Assembly (NCBI GenBank): GCA_016934575.1
Contig: JAFGSN010000183.1
Span: 1 to 58,389, forward strand
Direction: 5' to 3'
DNA from: Vicinamibacteria bacterium
GTDB taxonomy: Bacteria; Acidobacteriota; Vicinamibacteria; Fen-336
Length of the DNA: 58,389 nucleotides
In this document: positions 44,236 to 53,819 of the stretch, piece by piece
Layout: each line of letters opens with the position of its first letter
How positions within the stretch are numbered: the first letter of the stretch is position 1
Position numbers and translations under genes: made by a program
The notes under the pieces: generated by a model
Told to the model about the DNA's origin: nothing
Seen by the model: the letters and a program-made list of their open reading frames with translations, nothing else
Databases searched by the model: none

Positions 44236-45075
44236 TCAGCATGCCGTTGGACACGATTTGGAGGACGGTTGACACCGCGGGCAATAACGCGCCTCCCGTG
44301 ACCGTATCGTCGCCTTTCGTATGCCGGCTCCGCAGCGCGGGCAAAGTGACGGCATTCGCGCCTTGAAAGCGCCGTGGACCTCGACATCGAGCGACTCGCA
44401 TCGCGAAACCTCGTCCATGGCGTTCTTCACGATGTGCGTGACGGCGCCATGGAGGCGCAACGCCTGCGCATGTGTCAGGTCACGGCATCTCGTTTTGGGA
44501 TGGATTCCCGCTTTGAGCAAAGCCGCATCGACGAAGACGTCGCCCAGGCTGTCGATGGCGCGCTTGTCCGCCAGCATCGCATGCACGGGATCCTGTCGAT
44601 GCTTGAGCAGGCTCACCAGACGCTCGGGAGTGAATTGCGGTGAAAGGATATCCACGCCCATGGCGTCCATTCCAGGGACGACCTTGTGGTCGCCCGTGGC
44701 GGTGACGTACGTTCTGCTCGTCCTTTTCTTGTCGATCAGACGCAACTCGCGGGCGGCCGCACGCGCCGGATCGGGATTGTGAATGCCCAGGGCGAAGATC
44801 ATTGCCTCCTCGTCTCCGTCTCCGGCGTCGGCCAGACGAAAACGTCCGCCCGCCGACGCATTCATCACAAGGTCCAGGCCCTCGAAGCGCACGATGATGA
44901 AATGTCCGTGACGCGCGACGTCCTCGATGCGTCGTCCAAGGAGCAAAGACATGTTGCCGGGCACGGTGAAACGCAGAGCCGCCGCCGCGCGCACGCGCTC
45001 CGTGGCCACGTTCATTCCGACGAGTTGCGCGCGCAACCGCGTGACGGCGTGCAGCAGATCGGGCAGCTCCGGCAT
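44236..45075 (-). CDS. Divergent formamidopyrimidine-DNA glycosylase family protein
   Basis: The 279-residue protein begins MPELPD, so it keeps the catalytic Pro1 and Glu2 (mature numbering) of Fpg/Nei, and ends in a zinc finger (CPRC...CPRC). The DNA-binding lysine at mature position 57 is His (VARHGHF), and the HLGMxG-type intercalation loop reads MNASAGG. It belongs to the Fpg-like branch with an extended loop. It might be a weak lyase or bind other lesions. It is a lone gene on the minus strand; the 222 bases between it and the activase hold nothing I can name. Confidence 0.78.
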   Translation of the reverse strand: MPELPDLLHAVTRLRAQLVGMNVATERVRAAAALRFTVPGNMSLLLGRRIEDVARHGHFIIVRFEGLDLVMNASAGGRFRLADAGDGDEEAMIFALGIHNPDPARAAARELRLIDKKRTSRTYVTATGDHKVVPGMDAMGVDILSPQFTPERLVSLLKHRQDPVHAMLADKRAIDSLGDVFVDAALLKAGIHPKTRCRDLTHAQALRLHGAVTHIVKNAMDEVSRCESLDVEVHGAFKARMPSLCPRCGAGIRKATIRSREARYCPRCQPSSKSCPTAC

Positions 45076-45282
45076 TCTTGCCTCGCCGTTGTTACGTGGA
45101 ATCCTTCCTCGGATGATACTGCTTTATGGTCCCTGGATTCGACTCGGATGAGAGCGCGTCGGGAAAAGCCTTGCGGGCTCCCTTTGGTTGACGAGTGTCG
45201 TTTCAGCGCGTCGGGCGCGCGCGATGCGCGTCGCCGTCCTCCATTGCGTCGCCAGACGGCAATGGATCCATCGATCCGCGGA

Positions 45283-46272
45283 TCATGCCTGCGTCCATCC
45301 GGATGGCGAGAAACCGGCGGCGGCCAGCATCCGCCGGTCGGCCTCCCATCCCTGCCCCGTGGTCGTGAGGTATCCGTCCGTGAAGATCGAGTTGGCGGGA
45401 TAGAGCGCAAGCGCCTGAAGCGCGCCCAGGCAGGCCTCTCTTCCGCCCGCGGCGCGGATTTCCCGTTTCGGGTTGACGAAACGAAACATCGCCAGCGCGC
45501 GCAGGCAATCGGCCGGCGTCGGCGGCTGGGTCTTATCCAACGGCGTGCCGGAGCGCGGGTTGAAGAAGTTGACGGGAATCGAATCCGCCTCGACCGCGTC
45601 AACCGAGAACGCCAGATCGACGCGATCCGCGAGCGTCTCTCCCAGTCCGATGATTCCGCCGCAACACAGATCCAGACCCGCGCGCTTGACTGCCTTTGTC
45701 GTGGCGATCCGATCAGAGTAGCCATGGGTCGAACATATTGTGGGGAAGAAGCGCTCGGACGTCTCGAGGTTGTGGTTGTAGCGATCCACGCCGGCATGCC
45801 TGAGATCCGACGCCTGCTTGTCGTCAAGGATTCCCAGGGACGTGCAGATTTCAACGCTTCCGCAATCCTCCGTTTTCTTGATCCGGCGCGCGGTCTCGCA
45901 GATCCGCTCGATATCGTTGTCGGAAGGACGGCGACCACTGGTTACGATGCAATAGCGCTTCGCTCCCAGGCGCCGCGCCTCGATCGCGCCCCCCAGTATC
46001 TCCTCGCTCGTTTGCATGGAGTAGCGCTGAATGTCGCTTGTCGCGGCGACCGATTGGCTGCAAAAGCCGCAGTTCTCGCTACATCGGCCGCTCCGAGCGT
46101 TGCGAATGACTTGAACGTGAACCTTTCGACCGAAATAGGCTTTACGGATAATGAAAGCCGCGTCAAGAACCGCGAGCAACTCGTCGTCCGAGGATTCCAG
46201 GAGAGCGAGCGCTTCGTCACGGCTGATGCGTTGACCTTGGAGTGTTCGGTGACTGAGATCCTGCCAGTTCAT
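45283..46272 (-). CDS. bioB: Biotin synthase
   Basis: From the ATG at 46272 (GAGGT upstream) the protein is 329 residues. It is a radical SAM enzyme that inserts sulfur into dethiobiotin. The CxxxCxxC triad is CSENCGFC. The [2Fe-2S] ligands are all present: Cys in KRYCIVTSG, Cys in VEICTSLG, Cys in LDLCCGGIIGLGE, and Arg in AGGRE. YNHNLETSERFF and FFNPRSGTPL fit as well. No other bio genes are adjacent, and I see no BirA operator. Confidence 0.93.
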   Translation of the reverse strand: MNWQDLSHRTLQGQRISRDEALALLESSDDELLAVLDAAFIIRKAYFGRKVHVQVIRNARSGRCSENCGFCSQSVAATSDIQRYSMQTSEEILGGAIEARRLGAKRYCIVTSGRRPSDNDIERICETARRIKKTEDCGSVEICTSLGILDDKQASDLRHAGVDRYNHNLETSERFFPTICSTHGYSDRIATTKAVKRAGLDLCCGGIIGLGETLADRVDLAFSVDAVEADSIPVNFFNPRSGTPLDKTQPPTPADCLRALAMFRFVNPKREIRAAGGREACLGALQALALYPANSIFTDGYLTTTGQGWEADRRMLAAAGFSPSGWTQA

Positions 46273-46638
46273 CGTGACCTCGATCGCCGCGCGAGAACGC
46301 CAGCCGAAGCCTTTGAGCGGCGGTAAATGACGTCCCTGATTGTAGATTTTTACCGGTCTTTTTTCATGGCATGCGAACCGTGATCGGACGGCTCCCATCA
46401 TACGTGACAATGGAGCTTATGGAATATAACTCGTTGATGCATAGCGAGAAACGTCCGTTCGTCTGTCTTGCGGAAAGGTGTTGCTGCATCCTTGTGCAAT
46501 GCGGTGAGACGCTCGTGTGGAGCGGGTATTCAAGGTCTCTTCCACATGCTTTCCACAGTTGCTGTGGATCTCTGAGTCAGTCGCGCCGGACCATCTCACT
46601 TTCGATACGATAGGCAACATCAACGCAAATCTTGCGTG
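46273..46638. other. Intergenic region, 366 bases
   Basis: Between the bioB start and the end of the next minus-strand gene. It holds the possible -10 at 46339 and, at 46538-46571, two TTCCACA-type sequences and one TGTGGAT. The last two overlap a perfect inverted repeat CCACAG-TTG-CTGTGG (46553-46567). The three resemble DnaA boxes but each has two mismatches to TTATCCACA. No gene seen. Confidence 0.4.
46339..46344 (-). promoter_or_regulatory. Possible -10 box upstream of bioB
   Basis: The minus strand carries TACAAT about 66 bases before the bioB ATG, in an A-rich stretch. No convincing -35. Confidence 0.3.
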
Positions 46639-48339
46639 TCAGCGGGCTGCGGTCGGCGCGTGTTTATCGTCAAACGACGACAGCTCGTATACGTACGCCG
46701 GACCGAATCGGTCGACGAGGCGAACGAACGGAGGGAGAGGCGTCTCGATCACGCGACGTCGCCGTCGTTTCCCGAGGCGATCCATATGCGCGATGACATA
46801 GCGCACGCCGGCCTTCTGGATTCGCCGAGTAAAAGCCGGCCGTGGAAATCCTTGGCCCTCGCCGCCGAGGCTTTCGGCGAGCGGGGCCGGGAAAGCGCCC
46901 CATCCGTTCACGAGAGGCTGCCAGTGTGCTGTCGACCAGACCATGAAAAAAGGGCTTGATTCGTAAGGCAGTTCGAGAACCGAACCGCGAGGCGCTTGAG
47001 CGAGCCACTGCGTGTATGGCGGGGGAGGCGGTATCGGACGGAAGGAGCGCGAGAGTCCGAAAGGAAAGCCCTCATAAACGATGAACGCTCCCGCGAGAAC
47101 GACGGCGAGCCCCTGGATGGTCCTGGAGCGCGATCGCATGATGCGGGCCCACCCCAATGCGGCCAAAATGGCGAATGCTAGTATGACAAGCACGCCGATA
47201 CGCGAGGGGACACGCATCATGTTTATCGGCGGAACATGACGCAGCCAGTCGAACGGCCCTGGTATGGCCACGGAACCAAGGCGAATCTCTGGTCCCAGCG
47301 ACAGCATGAAGGAGACGACGCCCACCGCGAGGGCGAGCCGCACGGCTTCGCGCCGGCGAGAGGCCAGGATCGCGACGACCGACAACAAGATCGTGAGCAA
47401 GCCGGGGAACAGCGGTTCCGCGGATCGGCCAGTCCATCCTCTCAACCAGCGAAGGTGTGGCAGGGAGCATCGTCCTACATAATCGCCGGGATACAAGAAA
47501 CTCACGGGTTTTGCGCTCCAGTAAACGCACGTCTCACGCGATCGCGTGATTCCATGGCGTTCCTGAAGAACACGGTAAGGCCATCCCGTCAAAAGCGTGA
47601 AGGCGGCCGTCAACGCCAGCATGGCGGCGATGGGACGCCAGGTGGCTCGGCGCCACAGCCGAGGCGCATCGACGAGCAGGAGAGTGCCGAGCAACGCCGC
47701 CATGAGAACGGCGTAATAGCCGCTGCTCAGCGTCTGCAGCGCGATGAACAAGGACAGCGCCGCGACGCGCCTCAGCGTCGCGTGATGCGCCGATCGCAGA
47801 AAGAATAGAATCACGAAAGGGAACCACTGCGTCGACGCCGGGCCGAGGTGTACGAGATGTTTCCATTTATACGCGCAGAACGCATAAACCAGCCCGGCGA
47901 GAAAGGCCGCGGATCTCGATCCGCTGAGCCCTCGGGCGAGCAGATACATCCCGAGGCCGCCGATGCCGAAACTCATCAACAACAGGAAGTTGTACGCGAG
48001 GATGGGATTGCCGCCGAGAAGCAGGAGCGGCGCCGCCAGCGCTGATTGCGCGAACAGGCTCTCGCCGTGCGCCAGGCTCAAGTCATACGGCCAATAGATG
48101 TTGGCATCGAAGACCAGGACGGGATTCGTGAACGTCTGATGAACCACCCAGGCCACAGCCCAGGCGTGACTCAGCAGATCGCCGTTCGGGATGGCCAGCC
48201 TGGCCGGCGCTTTGGCGACGGGCCAGGTCATCGCGACGGTGACGGCGCAATAGATGAGAAAGACGCCGAGCGTCAGAAGCAGCTCGTGTTTCCGTTTGGC
48301 TTCCGCTTGTAAAGTGTCTTCCGCCGAGTTCCCAGCCAT
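46639..48339 (-). CDS. Polytopic membrane protein, glycosyltransferase-like
   Basis: From the ATG at 48339 the protein is 566 residues with about eleven hydrophobic segments and a soluble C-terminal domain of about 120 residues. After the first helix comes PNGDLLSHAWAVAWV, the acidic first-loop motif expected of GT-C enzymes. The run SGSRSAAFLAGLVYAFCAYKWKHLVHLGPASTQWFPFVIL is seen in large membrane glycosyltransferase-like proteins. The C-terminal RRRRRVIETPLPPF is basic. Substrate unknown. Confidence 0.55.
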   Translation of the reverse strand: MAGNSAEDTLQAEAKRKHELLLTLGVFLIYCAVTVAMTWPVAKAPARLAIPNGDLLSHAWAVAWVVHQTFTNPVLVFDANIYWPYDLSLAHGESLFAQSALAAPLLLLGGNPILAYNFLLLMSFGIGGLGMYLLARGLSGSRSAAFLAGLVYAFCAYKWKHLVHLGPASTQWFPFVILFFLRSAHHATLRRVAALSLFIALQTLSSGYYAVLMAALLGTLLLVDAPRLWRRATWRPIAAMLALTAAFTLLTGWPYRVLQERHGITRSRETCVYWSAKPVSFLYPGDYVGRCSLPHLRWLRGWTGRSAEPLFPGLLTILLSVVAILASRRREAVRLALAVGVVSFMLSLGPEIRLGSVAIPGPFDWLRHVPPINMMRVPSRIGVLVILAFAILAALGWARIMRSRSRTIQGLAVVLAGAFIVYEGFPFGLSRSFRPIPPPPPYTQWLAQAPRGSVLELPYESSPFFMVWSTAHWQPLVNGWGAFPAPLAESLGGEGQGFPRPAFTRRIQKAGVRYVIAHMDRLGKRRRRRVIETPLPPFVRLVDRFGPAYVYELSSFDDKHAPTAAR

Positions 48340-48712
48340 GGTCGATCGCGTCGGATTCTTCGCCCGACATCGGCTGAAGTCAAGCAAGCGGCGCGATGCT
48401 CGCAGCGCACGACGCTCCCGTGATAATGGATTTACCGTGGCTACTGACGCTGTTCGCTTCAATGCTCAAGATCTGCGCGCGCAAGGCCAGCGCGGCTCTT
48501 GGGCCCCGGATCAGATCGGTTCGGTTGCGGCCGGATGTCGCGTTCACAGTTGCCGGCGATCGAGTACGGACGAGGATCCGGCGGCGGACGCGCTGTGACA
48601 TTGACCGCCGGTGCTTTCCCGCACTATGCTCACTCAAGCGCCGTGATCGGCGGTCTTTCGAGGATCGATCGCGGCGTGGTGCGCGGAACCGACGGATCCT
48701 TGACGCCACGTA
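48340..48712. other. Intergenic region, 373 bases
   Basis: Divergent gap between the minus-strand membrane protein and the plus-strand YHS-like gene. The reading frames across it are Arg/Ser-rich with no family resemblance. I see no RNA or repeat. Confidence 0.4.
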
Positions 48713-49027
48713 ATGAGAATGCTCGTTTACCTCTTCCGTTTCCTGCTCGTTCTCGTCTTTCTACGCCTGCTGTTTCGCTTCATCGGCGGTCTCTTTCGCG
48801 GTTATCGCCAGGCGGAGCCCGTCAGCGGCGGGGCTCGTGGGGTTCCGCTCGTCCGCGATCGCGTGTGCAACACCTTTCTTCCGGAGGAACGCGCCTTGCG
48901 CGCCGTCATCGCCGGTCGTGAGGAGTTCTTCTGTTCGGCGGCTTGCCGTGACCGCGCCCTTGCTGATGCGTCCGTATCCAAAAGCCTGGCGGGCGCTCGA
49001 GATCTTCCCCCCCATTCCACGCATTAG
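48713..49027 (+). CDS. Small membrane protein with YHS-like Cys motif
   Basis: The 104-residue protein has one hydrophobic N-terminal segment (LVYLFRFLLVLVFLRLLFRFIGG). Its body resembles the YHS/PP0621-type family: VRDRVCNTFLPEERALRAVIAGREEFFCSAACRDRAL. Cys in VCNTF and CSAAC may bind a metal. It is 8 bases from the O-methyltransferase frame and may be cotranscribed. The start is the ATG at 48713 (a second ATG at 48719 is in frame). Confidence 0.7.
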   Translation: MRMLVYLFRFLLVLVFLRLLFRFIGGLFRGYRQAEPVSGGARGVPLVRDRVCNTFLPEERALRAVIAGREEFFCSAACRDRALADASVSKSLAGARDLPPHSTH

Positions 49028-49035
49028 TCCGGAGC

Positions 49036-50118
49036 ATGATCGTTGTGGAGGTGCATGAGAACGGCGATACTTGCGCGATGACACGCAACGATTTTTTAAC
49101 GCGCGCGCCGACGACGGACCCGACGTGGCTTTATCGGACTCGTGACGGTATCTATGCCGCGGATTTGCTGGTCGCGGCCATCACCCATCTCGACCTGTTT
49201 GCCTGGATGGCGACCCAAGAAGCCGCGTCTCTCGACGCCGTTTGCGAACGCTTTGCCCTGGCGCGGCGTCCGGCGGACGTGCTCCTGACACTCACGACCG
49301 CCATGGGTCTCACGACCAGAGATGACGATGTCTTCCGGCTGACGCCGACGGCGCGGGAGCATCTCGTCCAGAGCTCACCCTGGTGTCTGGTTCCCTATTA
49401 TTCGGGTCTCGGGGAGCGCCCGCAAGTGGCGGAGCTGCTTCGCGTTCTGCGCACAGGCAAGCCCGCTCACTGGGGCAGCGATCGCGACGGCGACGATTGG
49501 GCCCGTTCCATGAAACGGCCGGAGTTCGCCGCGCGGTTTACGGACGCGATGGATTGCCGCGGGATCCATCTGGGCCGCGCTCTTGCCGCGCGGCTTGATC
49601 TCGCGTCCCACGCGCGGCTGCTCGACGTCGCCGGCGGCTCCGGCATATATAGTTGTTGTCTCGTGGCGCGCCATCCTCATTTGCGTGCAACGGTCCTCGA
49701 AAAGCCGCCGGTCGACCGCGCGGCGCGCGAAGCGATCGCCCGGCAAGGCCAGGTCGAGCGCATCGACGTGATCGCGTCCGATATGCTCGCGGGTCCTTTT
49801 CCCGGCGGTTATGACATTCATCTCATGTCGAACGTCCTGCACGACTGGGATGAGCCGATCGTGCGGGATCTGCTCGGCCGGTCCAGCGCCGCGCTGCCGT
49901 CCGGCGGCCTGCTCGTCATTCACGACGCCCACCTCGACGCCGACAAGACGGGGCCGTTGCCGGTGGCGCAATACTCGGTCCTCCTCATGCACTCGACGGA
50001 AGGCCGCGGCTACTCGGTCGGCGAGATGACGACGTGGCTCGGTGAAAAGGATTTCATCGTCGATTGGCATGGCCCGACGACCGCGGATCGCGGCGTGATT
50101 GTCGCGCGAAGGACCTGA
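49036..50118 (+). CDS. SAM-dependent O-methyltransferase (Methyltransf_2-like)
   Basis: The 360-residue protein has an N-terminal winged-helix dimerisation region (about 20-110, SLDAVCERFALARRPADVLLTLTTAMGL). The C-terminal SAM domain has LLDVAGGSGIYSCCL (motif I), VLEKPPVD, DMLAGPFPGGYDIHLMSNVLHDWDEPIVRDLL and LLVIHDAHL. The fold is that of secondary-metabolite O-methyltransferases. The start could instead be the ATG at 49078. The acceptor cannot be told. Confidence 0.85.
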   Translation: MIVVEVHENGDTCAMTRNDFLTRAPTTDPTWLYRTRDGIYAADLLVAAITHLDLFAWMATQEAASLDAVCERFALARRPADVLLTLTTAMGLTTRDDDVFRLTPTAREHLVQSSPWCLVPYYSGLGERPQVAELLRVLRTGKPAHWGSDRDGDDWARSMKRPEFAARFTDAMDCRGIHLGRALAARLDLASHARLLDVAGGSGIYSCCLVARHPHLRATVLEKPPVDRAAREAIARQGQVERIDVIASDMLAGPFPGGYDIHLMSNVLHDWDEPIVRDLLGRSSAALPSGGLLVIHDAHLDADKTGPLPVAQYSVLLMHSTEGRGYSVGEMTTWLGEKDFIVDWHGPTTADRGVIVARRT

Positions 50119-50126
50119 AGCGATCC

Positions 50127-52748
50127 TCAGTAAACCGACGTCACCCTCCACCAGCCCGTGTCGTCGGGATAATTGTTCCGATCGGCGCTTGTCACCCGAG
50201 CGACGCCGTCGACCCGAGCGGCGTTTTCAGGAACGCCGCAGCGGCGATAGACCTCATCGAGAACGGACGGATCCCACTTGCGATCGACGACGAAAAAGGC
50301 CGGTTTGTGGCTCATGCCGGTCAAGAAGCGCAGGTGGAATCGAGAGGCGGCGCCGCTCGCGGGTCCTTTGAGCACATATCCGCCGTAGGTTTTATATCCC
50401 TTTTCCGGAAGCGATCGGTGACACAGGACATACGCCGCGTTTTGGACATCGAAATCGTCTCGTGAGGCGAGCGGAAACGTGAAGACGGATCGCTCGTCGA
50501 CCGTCAGCTCCGCGCTCGTCCGGCCGGCGGAATAGGCGCAGAATCCCCAGGCCGCGCTTCCTCGCGGTGCGGGCGCGCTTTCCCAAGCCGTCTCGCCCTC
50601 GTTTCCGGCGGTGGCGATCAATCGGATACGGACGACGCTGCGCAGACGGCGCTTCGCGCCGCTGGGCTCGATCGCATAGCTCGTCGTCGCCTTGCTTTCG
50701 AGACGGCGGCGTATCGGCAGCCGGGAGTCGGCGTCATATTCCATCTTCAAGGCCACCCAGTGCGGCCAGTCTCCGAAAGACGGCCCTTCGTAGCGCTCAT
50801 TCTGACCGCCGAAACGGTCGGCGGTAAGAGCAAGCGCCGCGTTCGAATCCGCCTTGAGGGTAACGCGCAGGGGCGCGTGCTCGGAAGAGGGGATCATCCA
50901 CGGCTCGACGGGGATCGCCCACCACTGCCGATAGCCGCGCCAGTCGCGTCCTCCCGTGAACGTCGACTCGCCGAGCGGCGGCATCGTCGGCACGAGCCGC
51001 TCTACGGGAATATCACGGCCCTGGACCGTCAGGATCATGCCGCTCGTATCTCCGCGTGGGACGGCGAGGTCGAAGACGATGAACGATTGCCTGGTTCGCT
51101 GCAGCGTCGCTATCGCATCAGACGTCAGTCGTATCTCTTGTTCCACGCCGGGCGCGTTACGGCCGATCGTGAGCGTCGTCTCGTGCCAGAGGCGGTCGCG
51201 CATGACATGGCTGAAAAACAAGATGACGAGCATCAGGTACGCGGCGAGCGCGAAACCGGCGCGCCGCCGCGTTTTGGAGAGAAGGCCGGAAACGATGAAC
51301 GGCACGGCCAGCATCGCGACCAGGCCCGCGACCGAAAGAGCATGCGCGATCTCCGGCATGCGAGAGAACGCGGCTGCTCCCGCGGCGAGCAGCGCGGCGC
51401 CGATCCCCGTCGCGATCAACGCTCGCCGATCACGAAGGACGCGCCGTGATTCGCGCCTGAACAGCAGCTCGCCCGCATATGCCCCGGCCGCGGCGATGAG
51501 GATCGGCATTGCCGGCATGTTGTATCGCGGCCATGAAAAGAGCAGACCATGAAGCGGCAGCAACGACAGCGGCATCAGAAAGATCCCGAGCGTCGCGCCG
51601 CGGCGTGACGCATACAGGGCGATGCCGGACAGGGCGAGAACGCAGATCAATCGCTGATACCAGACCTGGAGCCGATACGAGAACGGATAATCCCACTTAT
51701 AGTCGTTGGCCGGACGATCGTAAAGCCTGTAGGCGTTGTGCAAGACGATCAGCGTCGAGAGCGCCGGTCGTCGCGAGGCGTATTGCGCCGCGAACCGCGC
51801 CTGACGCCAGCGAGAACGGAGGACCTCCGGCTCGCTTCGGCCGCGTTCCTCGAGCGCCTTGTAGAAAGGCTCCGTTTTCAAGCGATAGGGTCCCACCCAT
51901 CCGTCCGTCTCGAGATTCTGCCAGAAGCCCAGAATGTAGGACGGCCGGAAGGAGAAGTTGCCGAGGCGCGTGACGTCGTCGCGTTCGCCGACGGCGCGGC
52001 TGACGCCCAGCCAGATGAACCAGATCGGCAGAAGCGCAAGCGCGAGAGTCAGGGCCAGCCGGCGGCTGCGCCGAGAACGAAGCCACCAGCGCGCCGTCAT
52101 AGCGAAGGCGAAAGGCAGCACGATCAACATGTAGAGCGCGATTTGCAGGCGAACGATGAGCGCCGCGACGAACAGCAGGCCGGCGAGAGCCATCCAGCGG
52201 CGGCTTGATCGCTGAACGCCTTCGATGTATGCCCATGCCGACCAAACGAAAAGGCAGCATGTCAGAGGATCGGGATAGAGACGGCCCGTTTGTAGCGCGA
52301 ATGACGGATAAATTGCGGCAAGAACGAGCGCCGTCAAGCCGCACGCAAAGGATCGTGTCAGGCCGCGCGCCAGCAGGAACACACCCAGCATTGCCAGCGT
52401 GTTGCATCCGGCGAAGAATAGGCGGAAAAAGGCAAAGTCGCCGGGGCGGATCGTTTCGAGCAAGGCGAACACGGCGCTGACGCCAAAAATATAGAAGTAA
52501 CCGCGAACGCCGTCGAATGCGGCGGACCAGCTTCCGCCGCCGGCGATCTGGTCGAACGCTGCAAGAAACCGCTGTCCCGTCGCATGGTATCCGGCCGGAT
52601 CGCCGAAGAGAATCGGTTGCGGAAACGTTCGGAAGAAGTGCGCCTGCAGTCCGAAACCGGCGGCGAGCAACGCGACGACGGCCAGTGCGCGAGCACTGCG
52701 AAAGCCGCGGTGTTTCTCGGGCGTTGGAATCGAAAGCTTCTGATCCAT
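50127..52748 (-). CDS. Family 39-type membrane glycosyltransferase
   Basis: The 873-residue protein begins with a signal-anchor (ALAVVALLAAGFGLQAHFF), then an acidic loop LFGDPAGYHATGQRFL matching the GDxxYY position of PMT/ArnT enzymes. About ten more hydrophobic segments run to residue 540. A 330-residue soluble, probably periplasmic C-terminal region is rich in beta-type sequence, with no recognised domain. It probably moves a sugar from polyprenyl phosphate onto an extracytoplasmic acceptor. Convergent with the methyltransferase gene, with 8 bases between. Confidence 0.7.
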   Translation of the reverse strand: MDQKLSIPTPEKHRGFRSARALAVVALLAAGFGLQAHFFRTFPQPILFGDPAGYHATGQRFLAAFDQIAGGGSWSAAFDGVRGYFYIFGVSAVFALLETIRPGDFAFFRLFFAGCNTLAMLGVFLLARGLTRSFACGLTALVLAAIYPSFALQTGRLYPDPLTCCLFVWSAWAYIEGVQRSSRRWMALAGLLFVAALIVRLQIALYMLIVLPFAFAMTARWWLRSRRSRRLALTLALALLPIWFIWLGVSRAVGERDDVTRLGNFSFRPSYILGFWQNLETDGWVGPYRLKTEPFYKALEERGRSEPEVLRSRWRQARFAAQYASRRPALSTLIVLHNAYRLYDRPANDYKWDYPFSYRLQVWYQRLICVLALSGIALYASRRGATLGIFLMPLSLLPLHGLLFSWPRYNMPAMPILIAAAGAYAGELLFRRESRRVLRDRRALIATGIGAALLAAGAAAFSRMPEIAHALSVAGLVAMLAVPFIVSGLLSKTRRRAGFALAAYLMLVILFFSHVMRDRLWHETTLTIGRNAPGVEQEIRLTSDAIATLQRTRQSFIVFDLAVPRGDTSGMILTVQGRDIPVERLVPTMPPLGESTFTGGRDWRGYRQWWAIPVEPWMIPSSEHAPLRVTLKADSNAALALTADRFGGQNERYEGPSFGDWPHWVALKMEYDADSRLPIRRRLESKATTSYAIEPSGAKRRLRSVVRIRLIATAGNEGETAWESAPAPRGSAAWGFCAYSAGRTSAELTVDERSVFTFPLASRDDFDVQNAAYVLCHRSLPEKGYKTYGGYVLKGPASGAASRFHLRFLTGMSHKPAFFVVDRKWDPSVLDEVYRRCGVPENAARVDGVARVTSADRNNYPDDTGWWRVTSVY

Positions 52749-53045
52749 CGTTGTTCAGTCGAGGCCTGATCGCGCCGAGCTCGTCGTGTCCGAGGTTTTC
52801 ATGCCGTCCGGTACACTAGCAACTCTCCTGGCGGCGTTCAATAAACGCGAGTTCGCTGACACGCAAAAGGGCGCGCGTGATTCGCCGTCCTGTCGGGACT
52901 TGTAGAGCGATCCCTCGCCGGGGGGCGATGATTCTCGCGACTGTGCGTCTTTGAATCCTCGCGCGACTATTCATTTGATGCGCCGCCGCTTGACGGATAG
53001 ATTAATGATGAATGCGGCTCTGCACGGGGGAAGGATCAAGAGCGA

Positions 53046-53819
53046 ATGACTGGAAATATCAGAATCATGCCTTGCCTGGACATGCGAGACGGACGGGTGG
53101 TCAAGGGCGTGCGGTTCGTCGACATCCGAGACGCCGGAGATCCGGCGGAGTGCGCCCGCGCCTATTGCGAGGCCGGCGCGGACGAGCTGGCCATGCTTGA
53201 CATCACGGCCACCGTGGAGAATCGGCCGACCCTGCTCGAGGTCGTGCGTCGCGTGGCGGATGTGACGGACATTCCATTCACGGTCGGCGGGGGCGTCGCC
53301 GACCTCCGGTCCGCGACGGCGGTTCTCGCCGCCGGCGCCGACAAGATCTCGACCAGCAGCGCCGTCTTTCGTCAGCCGGAGTTGATCGGCGAGATGGTGC
53401 GGGAGATCGGTCCGGAGAAGGTGACGGTCGCAATCGACGTCGTCCAGAGCGGTCGAATGCCGTCCGGCTATGAGGTCTGCATCGACGGCGGACGCACGGC
53501 AACCGGAGCGGACGCGATCGAGTGGGCTAAAAGAGTCGATGATTTCGGCGTGCGCACGATTCTGCCGACGAGCAAGTCCACGGACGGCGTGAAGACCGGA
53601 TACGATCTGCCGCTCATTCGACGGATCAAGGCGTCGACTTCGGCCGAGGTCGTCGCCTCCGGCGGCGCCGGCAAGCTCGATCATTTCCATGACGCCGTTC
53701 TGGCTGGCGCCACGATCCTGCTCGCCGCATCCGTCTTTCACTTCAAGATCATCGGCATCACCGAGCTCAAGGAGCATCTCCGCGCGCTTGGCGTCGACGT
53801 GACGCAGGCGTCGTCCTGA
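53046..53819 (+). CDS. hisF: Imidazole glycerol phosphate synthase subunit HisF, orphan
   Basis: The 257-residue TIM barrel has PCLDMRDGRVVKGVRFVDIRDAGDP, LDITATVENRPTLLEVV, VGGGVADLRSATAVL, GADKISTSSAVF, VAIDVVQ, HF and VASGGAGKLDHF. The catalytic aspartates (in CLDM and AIDV) are present. The loop usually TSxDRDGT reads TSKSTDGV, so one conserved Asp is Ser. No hisH, hisA or other his gene is adjacent. Its product feeds histidine and AICAR synthesis; an ancillary role is possible given the isolated position. The ATG at 53046 is used. Confidence 0.9.
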   Translation: MTGNIRIMPCLDMRDGRVVKGVRFVDIRDAGDPAECARAYCEAGADELAMLDITATVENRPTLLEVVRRVADVTDIPFTVGGGVADLRSATAVLAAGADKISTSSAVFRQPELIGEMVREIGPEKVTVAIDVVQSGRMPSGYEVCIDGGRTATGADAIEWAKRVDDFGVRTILPTSKSTDGVKTGYDLPLIRRIKASTSAEVVASGGAGKLDHFHDAVLAGATILLAASVFHFKIIGITELKEHLRALGVDVTQASS

